A DNA stretch of 64,000 nucleotides from Beroe forskalii (GCA_011033025.1 WFMF01000033.1:793586-857585), one strand, 5' to 3'; positions 1 through 12,310 are shown, numbered from the stretch's first letter. Numbers and translations are program-made. The notes: a model not told the origin generated them from the sequence alone.

Positions 1-44
1 TATCAAAATGGTGACTGCATAGCTTAAATAACAAAGACACAATT

Positions 45-525
45 AGTGGTCATATGCAACCATTTATGAAAATCTCAGGGACAGTACATGCAACCACTAG
101 GCCAGATCTTGTAGCCTGGTGGTTGCATATAACTGAGCTCATATGCAACCACTAGGCCCCACCTAGTGGTTGCATATGCAACCAGCATAGTTTCAAACAT
201 TCTCGCTGTTCACACTAATCTCCATTTTAACTTGAAATTACTTTCATGCTGTAGAGCTGCCAATTCTGAATCAGGAACAAAAATTTCCAAATCATTTGGG
301 GCAAATTTCAAGTTTTGAGGTAGAGCCCTAGAGTAGGTCATTTTTCAAATTTTTAACCAACTTTGGCAGGTTATACCCAGCTTCATCAAACTGTAGCCTG
401 AAATTTCTGTCTCAAATGAAAATTTAAATAATTTCTACAAAACGCAATATGAACCATTTTCCTATCTCAAAATTTGCAAATTTTATGGGCGATTGTACTT
501 GGTGGTTGCATATGCAACCACTAGG
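45..525. repeat. Cluster of GGTTGCATATGCAACC palindromes
   Basis: The palindrome GGTTGCATATGCAACC, or half of it followed by ACTAGG, occurs near 50-61, 87-103, 115-185 and 503-524. Copies lie in both orientations and the last one abuts the LINE that follows. The spacing suggests a small palindromic element whose ends and interior share one motif, but no target duplication could be fixed. The stretch between 190 and 490 is AT-rich and shows nothing else. Confidence 0.6.
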
Positions 526-1690
526 CAATAATGGGTTAATAGGTCTTTCAAAATCAATTCAAATTTCAGAATTGATTAAAAAGTACAATATTGATATTTT
601 ATCTTTAAATGAAACTAATCTTAATGACTCAATTGCCACTGATACTCTCAATATCCCTACTAACTATACCTTTCTACGTAAGGATAGAGGAACTGGATCA
701 AGAGGTGGCTGTGGATTAATAATCAGTAAAAAGGTAGCATATGATGACAAAGTCAAACTACTTAAGGACATATCACATAATGTAGAAGCAATTTGGATTA
801 AAATTAAAAGTAGGAGAAACAAGGGAGGGGATCAATCACTTTACCAAGCCTTTAGCAGCTACCGAAGAATTCTTAAACCTGTGATAAACCATGCAAAAAG
901 GTCTTATTTCTGTGAGAAAATTCTTGAGCACAAGGAAAATAAGAAAAAAACATGGGAAGTCATAAATGAAATTCGTGGTAAAAAGAAAAAAGGGCTCAAA
1001 CCTCCTATTGTCATAAACAATGAAAAAATTTTAGATAGAAGGAGGATTGCCAATGAGTTCAATAACTATTTCATCAATAGCTGCAAATCTTAATCAAGGA
1101 ATAGATGAAAATTCTGTGGTTAACTCAAAATTTTCTAGTTTTGAGGACTTTATGATTAAGGGTAAAACACAATATTTTTGAATGACTGCAATACTGATGA
1201 AATTTTGGAAATAATAGCTGATTTAAGAATGGAAAATCCAGTGACATCCCTGTTTTTGTTATAAAGAGGCTGCCCATGTTATTGCTCCCAAATTGGTCGA
1301 TTATTTTAATTTGCTCATGGGAGAGGAATCTTCCCTGATGAACTGAAGGTTGGTAAGTGACTCCTATCTACAAAAAAGATAACCCTGAGGAAATAGGAAA
1401 CTATAGGCCTGTGTCAACACTACCAATCTTTGGCAAGATATTTGAAAAAGTAATTTACACTAGATTATATAGCTTTGCCATTTCTCAAAATATTCTGCAT
1501 GAAAATCAGTTTGGCTTTAGAAATCACTCCACCTGCCATGCTGTGAATCACTCAGTATCTATTATAGAAGAATGCTAGAAAACAGAAACATGCTTGGAAT
1601 ATTCATTGATCTAAGTAAGGCCTTTGATACTATTGACCATGAAACCCTTTTGTCTAAGTTAAATAGATATGGAGTTAGAGGAAATGCTTA
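526..1690 (+). mobile_element. Degraded LINE (CR1/Jockey-type non-LTR retrotransposon)
   Basis: Three neighbouring reading frames on the + strand show parts of a LINE ORF2. First comes part of the endonuclease (DILSLNETNLND, RGGCGLIISKK), then the linker before the polymerase (YFCEKILEHKENKKKTWEVI, EFNNYFIN). Next are reverse transcriptase blocks at 1357-1578 ([34 protein letters not shown]) and at 1575-1690 ([26 protein letters not shown]). The second half of the endonuclease is missing between about 820 and 840, the frame is broken several times, and the polymerase stops before its YADD block, so the copy is dead. Ending in the A motif region and running into unrelated GC-rich DNA at about 1700 suggests truncation by a later rearrangement. 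CR1/Jockey is inferred from the motif wording; the exact clade needs a tree. Confidence 0.88.
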
Positions 1691-1699
1691 ATTGTCTTG

Positions 1700-2030
1700 T
1701 TGCAAGCTATTCACTGCACTGGAACGTTGCGCGCGGCGAAGGGTAACATGATCTTACCCTACTTACATCTTGCCCTAACAGTAACTAACCAGCGCCCTAT
1801 TCCATATTCTGCTCGCGCGCGCGTAAGCATTTTGCTTTGTTACATAGATGAACGTAGTTTCCTAAGCCCGCATAGGTGTGTGTTCCTAAGCCTGCATAGG
1901 TGTGTGTACGCGCCGCGCGCGCTTCCCTACGGGACACTGGGGAAGCGCGCCGCGTTCCCCAACAGGGGGTTTACGTTGATCCCTCCCGGTAACCAGGGGT
2001 TGGGGGCAAGGCCATGCAATGCAAATAGGT
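1700..2030. other. GC-rich block with CGCG-rich inverted segments
   Basis: This block differs sharply in base composition from both sides. It has several GCGCGC runs (near 1729, 1812, 1915, 1946) and a direct duplication of CCTAAGCC-GCATAGGTGTGTGT near 1862 and 1888. Partly complementary GCGCGCGGCGAAGG and CTTCCC/GCGCGCCGCG segments could be the ends of a small element. A continuous frame across it shows no known domain and is probably a by-product of GC content. Confidence 0.4.
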
Positions 2031-2200
2031 ATCCACGTTTTTACTTTTTACCAATGTCCTTCCTCCTTGTCCTCTCTAAACTGTGATGCTTGGAATTCTG
2101 GACTTCCAGGTGGCCCAGATTTGCAGTTGCAAGCTGTGAGAGAAGGTGGGCTAAAACATTTCCATAATCTATTTTTTCTTGTTCTCTCCATTCTCGGTAT

Positions 2201-2439
2201 GTCTCCCATATAAACGGCTCTGAGTGACGTCACAGATCTAAACGTCAATTTTTCTGTATCCTAAACCTAACTATGGCCCTAACCAAAACCCTAACCTTAA
2301 TCCTTACCCTAACCCTAACAAATCCTGACCTTAATCGTGACCCTAACCCTAGTGGTTAAAGCGCTAGATGCGCTTAATTATATTTTTCTGAGTGACGTCA
2401 TTGTCATAGATAATGAAGGCTCCTGTTTATATGGGAGAC
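2201..2439. mobile_element. MITE with 15-bp TIRs and telomere-like core
   Basis: A perfect 15-bp inverted repeat, GTCTCCCATATAAAC at 2201-2215 and its complement at 2425-2439, bounds 239 bp without coding capacity. Just inside each end is a CTGAGTGACGTCA segment (about 2218-2231 and 2389-2401). The core, about 2264-2352, is a degenerate run of CCCTAA/CCTTAA units like vertebrate-type telomere repeats. No target duplication was recognised, so the superfamily is open. Confidence 0.65.
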
Positions 2440-5400
2440 TGACCCCATTCTCTCTTGTTTGGGTATGAGCCTAGCCTGACAAACTCAGTGATTATCCTTG
2501 CTGAATGGTATTTTAAACAAGGAAATGAAGCTGAATGGTTTTATTCAGTCCAAGCAAAACGAAAGGGCATAAATATTTACTCTCATTGAGGTTTTTATCA
2601 TTGTCATTTCTTATAATTGTACATCAGCGTTTTATAGCATGTATCGAATTTTATATGCATGTATGGGTTAATAGCTCACCTTGTTTCATTTAAATTATTC
2701 AAATGTTTTTATCGTTATCTAAGCTGATGGTGATAGCATGCTATGTGTTACCCTGTAGACTATATTTTCAATGATGACAGTTGATCGAATGTAATGTTAA
2801 TTCTGAGTACCATGTCAAGGTACATAATCAAATGATTAAGTGTTTTGAAGAATGATGTGCATTGAATCGTGTTGCCCAATTGGCAAAATCCTTTTATTTA
2901 TTTATTTTTAGCAGCTATTGTGTCAATTGTTGGTTTATACAAAGTGTGTTTCTCAACATAAATCAGGATTGCCGCCTGCTGATGTAGAGAGATACACATC
3001 ACAGTTGACAAGGGAGAACCTTTAGTCTGCTGGGTAACCACTGATGAGTCACTGTTTAGGTTTACCCCTGTTCTGATCCTTGAAGTTTAAAACCGGTATT
3101 AAGTACTTCGATTAAGCTTTTAATATATTCACACACCTTTATAGATTAGACTTTAATTTTTAGAGCTGTACAAATGCCTTTGGACCTTGAATGAAGTTTG
3201 ATATGGTTTCTTAGTCAATGGCAAATCATCCAAGGATCTTTAATATAATGTTGATTCACATTTGTCTGTGCTTCTGTCCACAATTAAATACAAGCTTGCC
3301 AAGAAATTACCAGAAGAAAAAAAGGCTAAGCCAGGCTATGGATACATGTTAACATGTATTCTGCATGTGCAGATTAGGATCTGTTCTATGCAAGTGCTTT
3401 CTGATAAATTGTTGATTGCTGCATTGTAGCATTTGAAAGAATGACTTTTTACTGTTTTTCATTTGATCTGAACATAGAGAACAGGTATGGCTGGCATTGT
3501 GGAGGCTATTTCTGATACCATCTCTTCATAAATCTTTGGCAGAGCTATTTAAGATTGACCAAAAGCAAAATCAAATTGAATCAAATTTGGGCATATAGCA
3601 CATAGCTAATTTGGAAGACTGCTCTTGGCGTGAATCAATGCTTAATTCAATGTTCAGTACAATTTTCAGATTTAACTTCATCATACTTGAATTAAAAAGA
3701 AATCTTTCTTCAAGACATCAATCTGCAAGACTTTTCTCCAACTCCGTACTTGAACACCAACATGATCCCTTTAGGTAATCCAATGTGGAGAGCAGTAGGA
3801 TCCAAGTGAGTCACACCAAGATGAGTGGTGTGCAGGCATCTTCAGTCCAATACCTACCTCAGCTTTCGGGGTGTTTAAATTGCAAGAGCTTTTTATGAGG
3901 TAGGCCCCCCAGCAGTCACCCACTGGTGCCAGGGTATAGCACCATCAAGTGCAGTGACCACCTGCCTGAATGAAACTGAAACTTGCTCTTTGGTCTTTGT
4001 TTGTACTCCAAGCATCAAGAAATTAAGCAAAACACTTAGTGAAGAGAAGTAGAGGACCGGTGGATGGACCCGGTTTATTTGTGACCTTTTACATTGCACA
4101 TTAATAAAATTAATGCGAGTGGCATGCATCCTGATCATACAATTGCAAATTATAATAATCAAAACTTGCCTGGCCCAACATTACTAGAATTAACCAACAA
4201 ATTATTGTTAAGCTCCTATCAGATAAGGATTTCTAATTCATTCCTATTACACTTAAGAATTTGGTTCATGGGTAGCTTGAGCTCGTTATAAAGCCCTTTT
4301 GTACTTTTTCCTGCATCATCAGCTGAGTTAAGGACCAGGTTAATTTTCTGTATTTCGTGGCTATGTTTTTTTCAGTCCTGATTGAAATTAATAGACATTT
4401 GAATTTTATCTAAGTGAAAAGATTTCATGAAGTATTTCAGATCAATTATTGATATCATCCTATCATCATTATAATGTACTATTCATAATTAAACAGGCTG
4501 TAAATTTCTTTGACTGATTTTCTCCTAGCTCATGGTTTCAGTATTATGGATTCTGTGTTCTCTACCACTCTTCATAAGAGCAGAACACCTTTCATGGCCA
4601 ACAAACTTAAACAAACCAGGTAAATTAATGAATATTCTTACATACTGTAAAATGGGTTGATAACAATTTAGTTGATAGTATTAAACTCTGTGCAAAAGTA
4701 TTGGCTGACTACTCCACACAATTGAATTTTTTGAACTTTCCTGGGATAAAGTTGGAACCACCAATCAACAAGTTGATACTTTCACGCTTCATGTACTGAA
4801 AGTTTCAAGTTGATGGGTGCCTCTGGTGCTGCACCAGTAAGGTTGAAAGTTTTTGATGATGCCATGTTGGCAGCTAATGCTTATTGTGCCAAGTATAGTA
4901 AATACTTTGCTAGATAGACAAAGTAAATTTTTGAGAAGTTCAGTGATTGATAAATTTGTGTCCCTATTTCAGCCCAGTTATGCTGATATTGGTCCCTTAC
5001 TTAATGTACTCAAAGAATTCTGAATTTTATGTAATATGCGGTTTGCCCAAAGTATTCTGAATTCTTCTGAGTATGCTTGGATCAAATAATATTGCTTCTC
5101 GATGTTGTTTTTTTTTCAGAATAAACTGAGGATCCTTTTGCCAAATGGCATTGTATGACCTTATGCAAAATTCATCAAAATCATATATAAACAGATAATC
5201 CAAATAATTACTAGTAAAGTAGTAACTTGTGCTAAATGTTCTTTTCCAAATTCAGTGTTAACATGTTAAGCTTGCACAATGCAAATGTTTAAGATACTGA
5301 TAATTTATTGACAGTCATCCCATGTGATAAATTTAGATCACAGCATTTTTAGTACTGTCTTTCTTCTCTCATTAGATTTTTGTCCATATGAATAAAAACT

Positions 5401-6560
5401 TAGTTCTTATTCATTGTATAAGTGATGGCTATGCACCTAACCCAGGTGATAGCTATGGACCTAACCCATAGCCATGATTCAGATTGTTTGGTCTACTCAT
5501 GATAATGATGAAAGTTTGTTACATGTGTTTAATAACTGCTTGAAAAATTTAATGACACAGCACAGTGTTGAATATCCAATGTAGGATATTGTGTGTAGAC
5601 ATCTAATAACCTATTGGAAGGAGCCTCAGCCCTCAGGGGATGTAGCAAAATGGTGAGCTTAACTGATTGTCTAATGTCTACACTAAATGCTGTCAACATG
5701 CTTATCCCCAGTCATGCAATAGGAATAAATTCAATTCAAGGATACTGAAGATCTTAAAAATCTAATAATTGAGCTTCGTTGATACAAAAAGCAGGAACAG
5801 GCTAGAGCAACCCCCAATCAAGCAGAGCAACACAAACCCATCACAAATCAGTTCTGAAATCTGAATCCACCATGGATCAACGCAAATCAACAAAGTGCTT
5901 CATGGATTCGGCACCAATTCGGGGAGATTTGGGTTTTTGCACTTGGTTCATATCAGGTCAACAAATTGCTGTTATTCCTTATTTTGATGCATTGAAAATT
6001 TCAATCTAGACCTGCACTGCCGTCACACTTTTCAAGAGTATACCTTACGTTACGTGTGAATGTATATCCCTAAAGCAACAGTTGACCTGCTAGTTCGGTG
6101 TAGATGCTATGTAATATTAATCAAAATTCATTACCATTAACATGTACAAGATTGCCAGTACACTAATATGTGATGGAATATTATTTTACATCTTACGGTC
6201 AGATGAATCTGTGATATGTATTATATTGCTAGAAAAGCATTAATAATGTTTTATGTTCATAAGTGCATGGTAAACATGCTTGGCATCACATAACAGATAC
6301 TAGATGATATGCAGCTAGCGGAACCAGTAACCACCGATAACGGCTCACCAATACTATCACAAACATCAAAATAAATCACGAATCAAATTATCTCCTGAAA
6401 ACTGCTATAATCCCACTATTATCACAAGGAATACAAAACATTCAATAAACAGTATCACAGATAGTTCCTGCACGACCTAACCTGGTGATTTAGCACCCAG
6501 AGTTAGAGGGACAGGCTTTTCAGCCACACTTACCAAGGGATCAAGGTAGTCAATCTTCGG
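2440..6560. other. No gene recognised
   Basis: More than 4 kb of AT-rich DNA. Reading frames here are short, and none carries a recognisable domain, splice-site set or repeat-coded protein. The only identifiable content is a relic of the Helitron family near 3255-3440 (listed separately) and a short imperfect palindrome around GCTATGGACCTAACCCATAGC at 5440-5475. It could be intron or intergenic DNA. Confidence 0.6.
3255..3440 (+). mobile_element. Diverged Helitron relic
   Basis: This segment aligns in order and orientation with the inner 5' part of the Helitron at 13297-13939. Shared blocks include ACAATTAAATACAAGCTTGCC (similar to 13347-13368), GTGCAGATTA and CTATGCAAGTGCTTTCT. Neither the TC start nor the CTAG end survives, and small indels are frequent, so this copy is considerably older than the one at 13 kb. 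Confidence 0.7.
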
Positions 6561-6737
6561 AGGGGCGCCCCCGCTCAATTGGTACCCGTCAGGGTATCAT
6601 CACCTGGTGCCCGGTAAGGGGCTCGAGTGCAGCCAGGTGGGTTCCAGTCAGGCTCTCCGTGCTGGAGAGCTGCCATCACCCCCAAGGGAGGGGGTGGTCA
6701 GTGAATATTGCCCGAAAAAAAAAAAAAAAAAAAAAAA
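6561..6737 (+). mobile_element. tRNA-derived SINE-like element with poly(A) tail
   Basis: A GC-rich 177-bp unit ends in 23 consecutive A (6715-6737). GCTCAATTGGTA (6573-6584) looks like an RNA polymerase III A box, and GGCTCGAGTGC (6620-6630) is close to the B-box consensus, about 47 bp downstream. The A box, B box and A tail in this order are expected for a retroposed tRNA-derived SINE. No target duplication was seen and no second copy occurs in the window, so the family is unknown. Confidence 0.55.
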
Positions 6738-7143
6738 TCCTAAAATACAGGATTGCACTTTCTCTAGCACGTGTTTGCAGTTCTTCAAAATTATTAAGAT
6801 ATTGAAAAGGTAGGTAGGTAGGTAAAAATTGAAAAGTAAAATACTTAATCAAATACAAAATTTCGACTTTGATGTTAACTCACCCTTCAGCTTCATTCTG
6901 ACTTATATAACCAAATTATTCCATTTCCTGTATGCGTGTGGACTTGTTCCGGAATCGGCGCAAGTAATTAACTCTTTGCCGGATCAGTCCACGTACGTCA
7001 TGGCGGAATTCTTCGGTGACAATTATGTATGGAAATATACAAGATTTTAATAATGCATAACATTAAGTTGAATAAAGTAAAAAGGATATAAATTTAATGT
7101 ATATAATCATAGTTTATTATTAACTACATCAATTTGCCTCATT

Positions 7144-7490
7144 GTCTACCTTCTCCAATGGTGAACAGTCCGCCACCTTATGCTTGACGTGGTATTCCAG
7201 GGCTACCGCCGTACACACACTATACAAATCCTTCCACATCTTTCCATCCCTATACAGGGGTGAACCTAATCACATCTCTCTTCTCCTTCACGGGACTCCA
7301 ACGCCTGCAAAACACTTTCTCTACTGTGTGATTCCGGTTCTGTTATGTGTAGGATTCCTCAAAGTGTAGGTTTACTTCACGTTAATGTTCTACGAGCAAT
7401 CCCAGCGCCCGGATGTGCCATAATTTGACACATTGAGATTGACACAATTTTGTTAACATGATGATCTATCCTGATAGCATCGGAGAGGCT
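7144..7490. repeat. Dispersed repeat, copy 1 (paired with 10577-10928)
   Basis: This block and 10577-10928 align over about 350 bp with few differences. Shared landmarks are GCTACCGCCGTACACACAC, the segment around ACGCCTGCAAAACACTTTC, the GACACATT block and the ending ATGATCTATCCTGATAGC. No coding frame is conserved between the copies. It may be an LTR or another terminal piece of an element, but no TG..CA ends or primer site were seen. Confidence 0.75.
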
Positions 7491-7493
7491 GCA

Positions 7494-7865
7494 AGCTCTG
7501 ATCAGAAAAACACAAGAGGTATATAAAATAAATGAATGAAATGATGGGAAAATATATATTAATTGTTATGACAATAATAACGTAATATCTGTACAGATCC
7601 ATGGCAGATCTATGCAGCTTTTCACGTTTCTTGCAACTCGATAATATCGTCAAACAACGTATCAGAACTAATGTCACCCGATAAACCACTATACTTCAGA
7701 GAATCATCCCATAACTGCAAGATTTTCAGATCAGAAAAACACAATAAGTATATAAAAGTATAAATGAACGAAATAATCAGAAAATAGATATTTGATACAA
7801 TAACTCAATAATAATAACATATTAGCATCTGTTCAGATCCATGGCGGATCCATACAGCTCTTCTC
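7494..7865. repeat. Direct duplication of a 140-bp AT-rich unit
   Basis: Two imperfect copies lie head to tail, at about 7494-7630 and 7725-7865. Both start with CTCTGATCAGAAAAACACA or TTCAGATCAGAAAAACACAA and end with CAGATCCATGGC(A/G)GATC followed by a CAGCT-TTC segment. The 95 bp between them is unrelated. No protein is indicated; a short open frame crossing the first copy is not kept in the second. Confidence 0.7.
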
Positions 7866-8399
7866 ACTTCTTTCTCTAATGTTTGTTTCAAAAATATGTG
7901 TAAGTCTCTTATTTCAACCCCTCTCTGCTTCGAACCTGGTAATTATTCTGTTAGAGATATTTATTTTTGAATTTTTCTAAAAATTTGAATAGAATCAACT
8001 TTTGAATTTGATTCATTCATTCAGTAACTTTCATTTATAAACTTATAATAAGTTTATTTTAACAATACTTCAACAATGGTATAGTTCTTCTTCTCTTTAG
8101 CAAATTTGAGAATGCATTAAGTTTTCTAGCATTCCGGTCTGATGCAATATCATAAAATCCATTGATGTCATTAGTTTCATTGATGTCATAAGTTCCATGC
8201 TTCCATGCTGCTGGGTTTGAATAATCCAGTGCAACCGCTGGCTGCTGCTTGTGTGTGCTGTGTGTGTCATACACGTTATTCAGTTCTTCGTGTGATCTTT
8301 AATAATATTTACCCAAATAGGATCTATCCATATAAAATCACTTACATGTATAGAATCTGTAACATGTTTTTTTCAGCATTTGCAATGCTACCTTATGGT

Positions 8400-8925
8400 G
8401 TTTTAATTGTGCCTCATGACAGAGGAAGGAGAGAAGGCAACCATGGGGTGTCAATACTCCCATTGGGGAATCCTTGACAGTCTTATCGCAGTGTGTAACT
8501 TCTCGCCTCCTGTAGAACTCGTCAACAGCAGCTGAGTCAATGCAAATTTTCGTAGAGTGAATTAGAGTGTTCATTATTCTTATGCTTTATTCTTACTCCC
8601 ACTATCTCAGTGTGTGTGTAAGTGTGAACTTTCTTTATCAGATCATGGCGTATCCTAAATAATGTATTTAATATTATACCTTTATACTCCTGTTCGAAAC
8701 AGTGTGCCACTGTCACGATGGTGTGAGCCCGAAACAGAGCCATAGCTAGACCAGGCCTCTGAAGAGGAAACTGAGACTGCTGCGGGTTCTGGAGTCCTGG
8801 CAGAACCTGCTCCAACTTTGCAGTGCTTTACGTTTCCATCCAGGGTATCACTATCATCCTCACCGCCAACAATTAACGAGGTTTTTTGTGCTTTTAAACC
8901 TTCATTAGGTGATTTATCTAGTGTT
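8400..8925. repeat. Partial copy of the 29.8-30.8 kb repeat module
   Basis: Three landmarks of the module seen complete at 29795-30828 occur here in the same order: a GTCAATACTCCCAT...AATCCTTGACAG segment, a CTATCTCAGTGTGTG...CCTAAATAATGTA segment, and GTGCTTTACGTTT...CAGGGTATCACT followed by GAGGTTTTTTGTGCTT. Similarity is moderate. The same module returns at 22610-22690, 26960-27200 and on the inverted arm, marking an abundant family. Confidence 0.6.
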
Positions 8926-9104
8926 TCCTTTTACTCGAATATAATTTACTTGAATAGACTTTACCTCAATAATTAATTATTATATATTTTTTGTATTATT
9001 CAAAACTTTGAATAATATTTAATTTATAATTTTGATTCATTCATGACTTCAGAAATCGAGTTCAAATCCTTTTTCTCTTTTTGTAATTGTTAGATACCTA
9101 CTAT

Positions 9105-9790
9105 TAAAACAATTTAGAATTTTATCGAGGCAGCAGTTGTTTCAGAGACCTGAAGATGATCGCCTGTGAAGCCTCTGTGATCTTTGCAGTTTACTTTGCG
9201 GAGACTTGATGTTTTGAATGCTGGCACGTTTACTCTTACACCAAAGGACTAGGAATTCCCACGGTATCGATCCTTGGTGCGCCATATATGGCAGGATCTG
9301 CCTTGATGGAAGCCACTGCTTCCAAGTGTACCAGGGTACCAGTCCCGCCCTGAAGAATTCTCTAGTTTTCAGTGTGAAACAGTGGGTGCTGACTTTCACG
9401 TGACGTTTCATTCTCCCACCTGTGGGATTCCTCCGGTAGCTCTTCTTATTCCTTTATACTTTTATATTAGTATCTTAGTATCTTCTCTAGCTTCGTGGTA
9501 TGCAAGTTTCTCTGCGAGCTCTGAGTTACAGGGGGCTCTTTCTTTCTGTTTGTAGTGTGAAACTGATTGTCACGTTACATCCTCAAATACAGGAATGCAC
9601 TTTCTCGAGGCACCTGTTTAAAACAATTTAGAATTTTATCGGGGCAGCAGTTAACTTTGCATAGACTGGGTGTAGTCTGTTTTAAACGTGGGCACGTTTA
9701 CACTCACACCTGAGGATTAGCTGATTAGGGATTCCCATGAGAATCCCTAAGAGTCCCACGGTATCGATCCCTTGGTGGGTAGCAGTGTAA
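9105..9790. repeat. Direct repeat pair, 180 bp each
   Basis: About 9108-9285 and 9615-9783 are diverged copies of one unit. Both begin ACAATTTAGAATTTTATCG, continue with GGCAGCAGTT, and end with GGCACGTTTAC...CCCACGGTATCGATCC..TTGGTG. The second copy also carries an inserted imperfect hairpin (AGGGATTCCCATGAGAATCCCT). The segment between holds a small piece resembling the AGTTACAGGGGGCTCTT part of the 30-kb module. No gene is recognised. Confidence 0.6.
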
Positions 9791-10009
9791 ACCTAACTTA
9801 GGTTTAATTTAAAAATTAAGGCTTTTTGATTAGATAAAATGAGATAAGACTTTATTCGAAACTTTTTAGTAAGAGAATGTGGAGACTTGTAATTCGTGTT
9901 GCAAAATTGTCGAAATGTCAAAATCTGGTACTCTGGTACAGTGAAATCAAACTCGTAGAACTATAGAAGTGCCCTTCCTCTCAATTGCTCAGTCTAACTG
10001 TAAGTTTTG

Positions 10010-10510
10010 AATGGTATCATATTTAATAATTTGTTTCTAATCAAATATCAATCTGTCGCGTGCTTCATGAAACCAGACTAAATTCAGTGAGCAGCCTTCC
10101 TGGCGCCAACACTGCTGAAAACACGTATCCTGCAGCAGGATCGGCCTTGTTGGAAGCCATTGCTTCGAATTGCACGCCCCTGTTAAATCCACCTGTTCAA
10201 TTATAATAACTTCAATTTGGTCTTTCAAACAAATATCATATTCTTTCTGTGATGATTTATTCAAAGTATGGAAAGAAACATTGTCTGCAAAATGTTTTGA
10301 TACTTCACAAAAACGTTTGTTGTGCTTGATATGACTCTTGTGGTTTGTGAATCTAACTTTCATATCATACTGTCAGCAGTATATCCCACAGAACTAACTT
10401 TACAAATCTTATCATTTATTATATAGATAACATTCTTACAATTACAGTCCACAGTTTCACGTATTCTAAATTTAGTACTGGTGTGATAGCTATATACTAA
10501 ATCACAACTC
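10010..10510 (-). mobile_element. Penelope-like retroelement fragment (GIY-YIG domain)
   Basis: On the minus strand the translated text contains VGYTADS followed closely by VRFTNHKSHIKHNKRFCEV, then SKHFADN and IEVIIIEQVDL. Upstream is a stretch rich in C and K (CNCKNVIYII). This order is typical of the GIY-YIG endonuclease at the carboxyl end of Penelope-like elements: a short Y-G loop, a conserved NHKS segment, CxxxxHF and a late IIEQV strand. The frame shifts once near the start of the NHKS block, and no reverse transcriptase lies upstream, so it is a small dead fragment. Assignment rests on remembered motif wording. Confidence 0.6.
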
Positions 10511-10576
10511 CATAATGAACTGAACAAAAAATCTTAATAACCCACCATTATCTTTAAGACAGCTTATCACCTCGCC

Positions 10577-10928
10577 GTCCACCTTTTCCAATGGCAAACA
10601 CCTTGCCACCCGATGCCTTTGATGGTACTTCATCGCTACCGCCGTACACACACTATACAAATCCTTCCACATCTTGCCATCCCTATACAGGGGTGTACCT
10701 AATCACCTCCCCCTTCTCCTTCACGGGACTCCAACGCCTGCAAAACACTTTCTCTACCATGTGATTTCGGTTCTGTTAGGTGTAGGTTTCCTCCACGTTG
10801 TCCCACGTGAAGCAATCCCAGCGCCCGGATAACCCGGGTACATGTGCCATAGTTTGACACATTTACATTGAGATTGACACAATATTGTTAAAACATGATG
10901 ATCTATCCTGATAGCTTCGGAGATGCTG
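10577..10928. repeat. Dispersed repeat, copy 2 (paired with 7144-7490)
   Basis: Direct-orientation partner of the block at 7144. It keeps the same start (CCACCTTTTCCAATGG here), the ACACACTATACAAATCCTTC segment and the final ATGATCTATCCTGATAGC. A small insertion of GATAACCCGGGTACATGTG distinguishes it. Downstream, 11040-11145 resembles the CTCTTAGAA...CCACTCATTCAC part of the 30-kb module. Nothing else is seen up to 11275. Confidence 0.75.
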
Positions 10929-11274
10929 CTTGGTATCCGGATTCAGGGTCGAATTCCGTGTTCTCAAAACACCACGTTTGTGAGTGTTACCCATTCCTCG
11001 TGGCATTCCTCGATAGTTCTTCTTGTTTCTTAATAACGTACCTGTTGGTTTGTAAGTTCCTCTACTATCCCTCTGTTACAGGGCTCTTAGAAGGTTACAA
11101 TTGTGATATTATTTGTTTTTATCCACTCATTCACATACATAAGTGTATATTGTATATCAGGCGAATACTGGTATTTGCTATTAATGTTGGGATATTGAAC
11201 GAAGCTGATAATATCTATTTTAGATCGAACAATATTCCCAATATCACCCCCGCCTTTATGTTTTAAAATGGTTA

Positions 11275-11870
11275 GGTATTGCCATTTATTAACGTAATGT
11301 TTGGCTCAGCAACAGCACTTCAAAAAGATAATTCTTAATTTTATCATTGAATGGGTAATAATCAACTTCTTACTGCTTTACTGTTATAAAAATTAAATGA
11401 AAATTCCAAATCAAATAATTAATAATAATTTAGGTATCAGATATTAAAATAAACTTCATCATCATGCTTTAAAATATTTAATTTGAAAAATAACTATGAG
11501 TCCTTTTTGGCTCTCCTTTTTTTCAAGCATTCTTTGGTTCATGAACCACTGCTTTACCTTTTTATAGTCTATGTCCATTGTCCAACTCCTCATTGTGTCA
11601 GGAGTTGGCTGTGGAGTTTCTTTGAATACTTCCATCAATCTACATAAGTGTTCATCACTCATGAAAGACCTGTGTCTTTTCCTTCTGATAGAGTGATAGA
11701 TGGGCTAGAGTCTGTAATATCTGAGCTGTGACCGATGCCACTTGGTCCAGCTTTTTCATAATTAAACTACGTATTTTCTCTCTCCTGTGGCTGCTGTTCT
11801 CGCTTCTAGGTATGAAAGTCATCCTACAGGCAGCATGTGCGTGCCATATCTGAATGGCATCTTATAGTTA
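11275..11870 (-). pseudogene. Homeodomain-coding segment, copy 1
   Basis: The minus strand around 11500-11690 reads RRKRHRSFMSDEHLCRLMEV, then FKETPQPTPDTM, then YKKVKQWFMNQRMLEKK, ending with a stop soon after. This is a homeodomain: a basic arm, a helix 1 with F8 and hydrophobic spacing, and a recognition helix with the invariant W, F, N and R (W48, F49, N51, R53). Position 50 is Met, which is unusual. The loop before helix 3 is two residues shorter than the canonical spacing. Upstream (11710-11800) lies a charged segment with LDQVASVTAQILQT, not in one continuous frame here, preceded by an ACCTAG that could be a splice acceptor. It lies in a repeat shared with 12310-14245, so this is probably a duplicated pseudogene exon or cargo of an element, not a working host gene. 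Confidence 0.6.
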
Positions 11871-11984
11871 TCATGAAACGATTCTTAGGTGTGAGTTCAA
11901 GAGTTAACCTTGAACTCATATCAAACATTTTATGCTAGAATAATAGGGCTAGATATAAGATAGGGTGACTCCATTAAAACGCCA

Positions 11985-12310
11985 TGTGGTGTAAAACAGC
12001 GTTGGTTTACAGCTGCGTGTTCTGAGCGGCTAAGGTAGGGCGTACCTTGGAGAATGATCACATTTCGTCTTCTGAAGCTATGTGTAAAGCTCCTATAATT
12101 TATTGATTATTAACTTATTAAGAATGATATAAATTATTATAATTTATACCAATCAACAGCTGTTCCTGTTTATATGTGTTCATGTGAACACATATATACA
12201 ATCTCAGTCATTTATGATATCAGGTATTAGTCAAATACGCCCAAATGCTCGAGGTCGTAATCGATCGCTATGATCATTGACCTCATAGCCGAATTATAGC
12301 TATTCCCTAG
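11985..12310 (-). promoter_or_regulatory. LTR-like promoter and poly(A) block
   Basis: Read on the minus strand this stretch holds a TATA-like GGTATAAATTATAATAA (about 12136-12152), then AATAAATTATAGG (near 12097), then the CGTACGCCCTACCTTAGCC segment that precedes the tRNA-complementary site in the gag-like units further right. A TATA box, poly(A) signal and unit end in this order resemble an LTR. Terminal TG..CA and target duplications were not established. Confidence 0.35.

Noticed and set aside
2264-2352. True interstitial telomere
   Set aside because: Short, degenerate and enclosed in the inverted ends of a small element.
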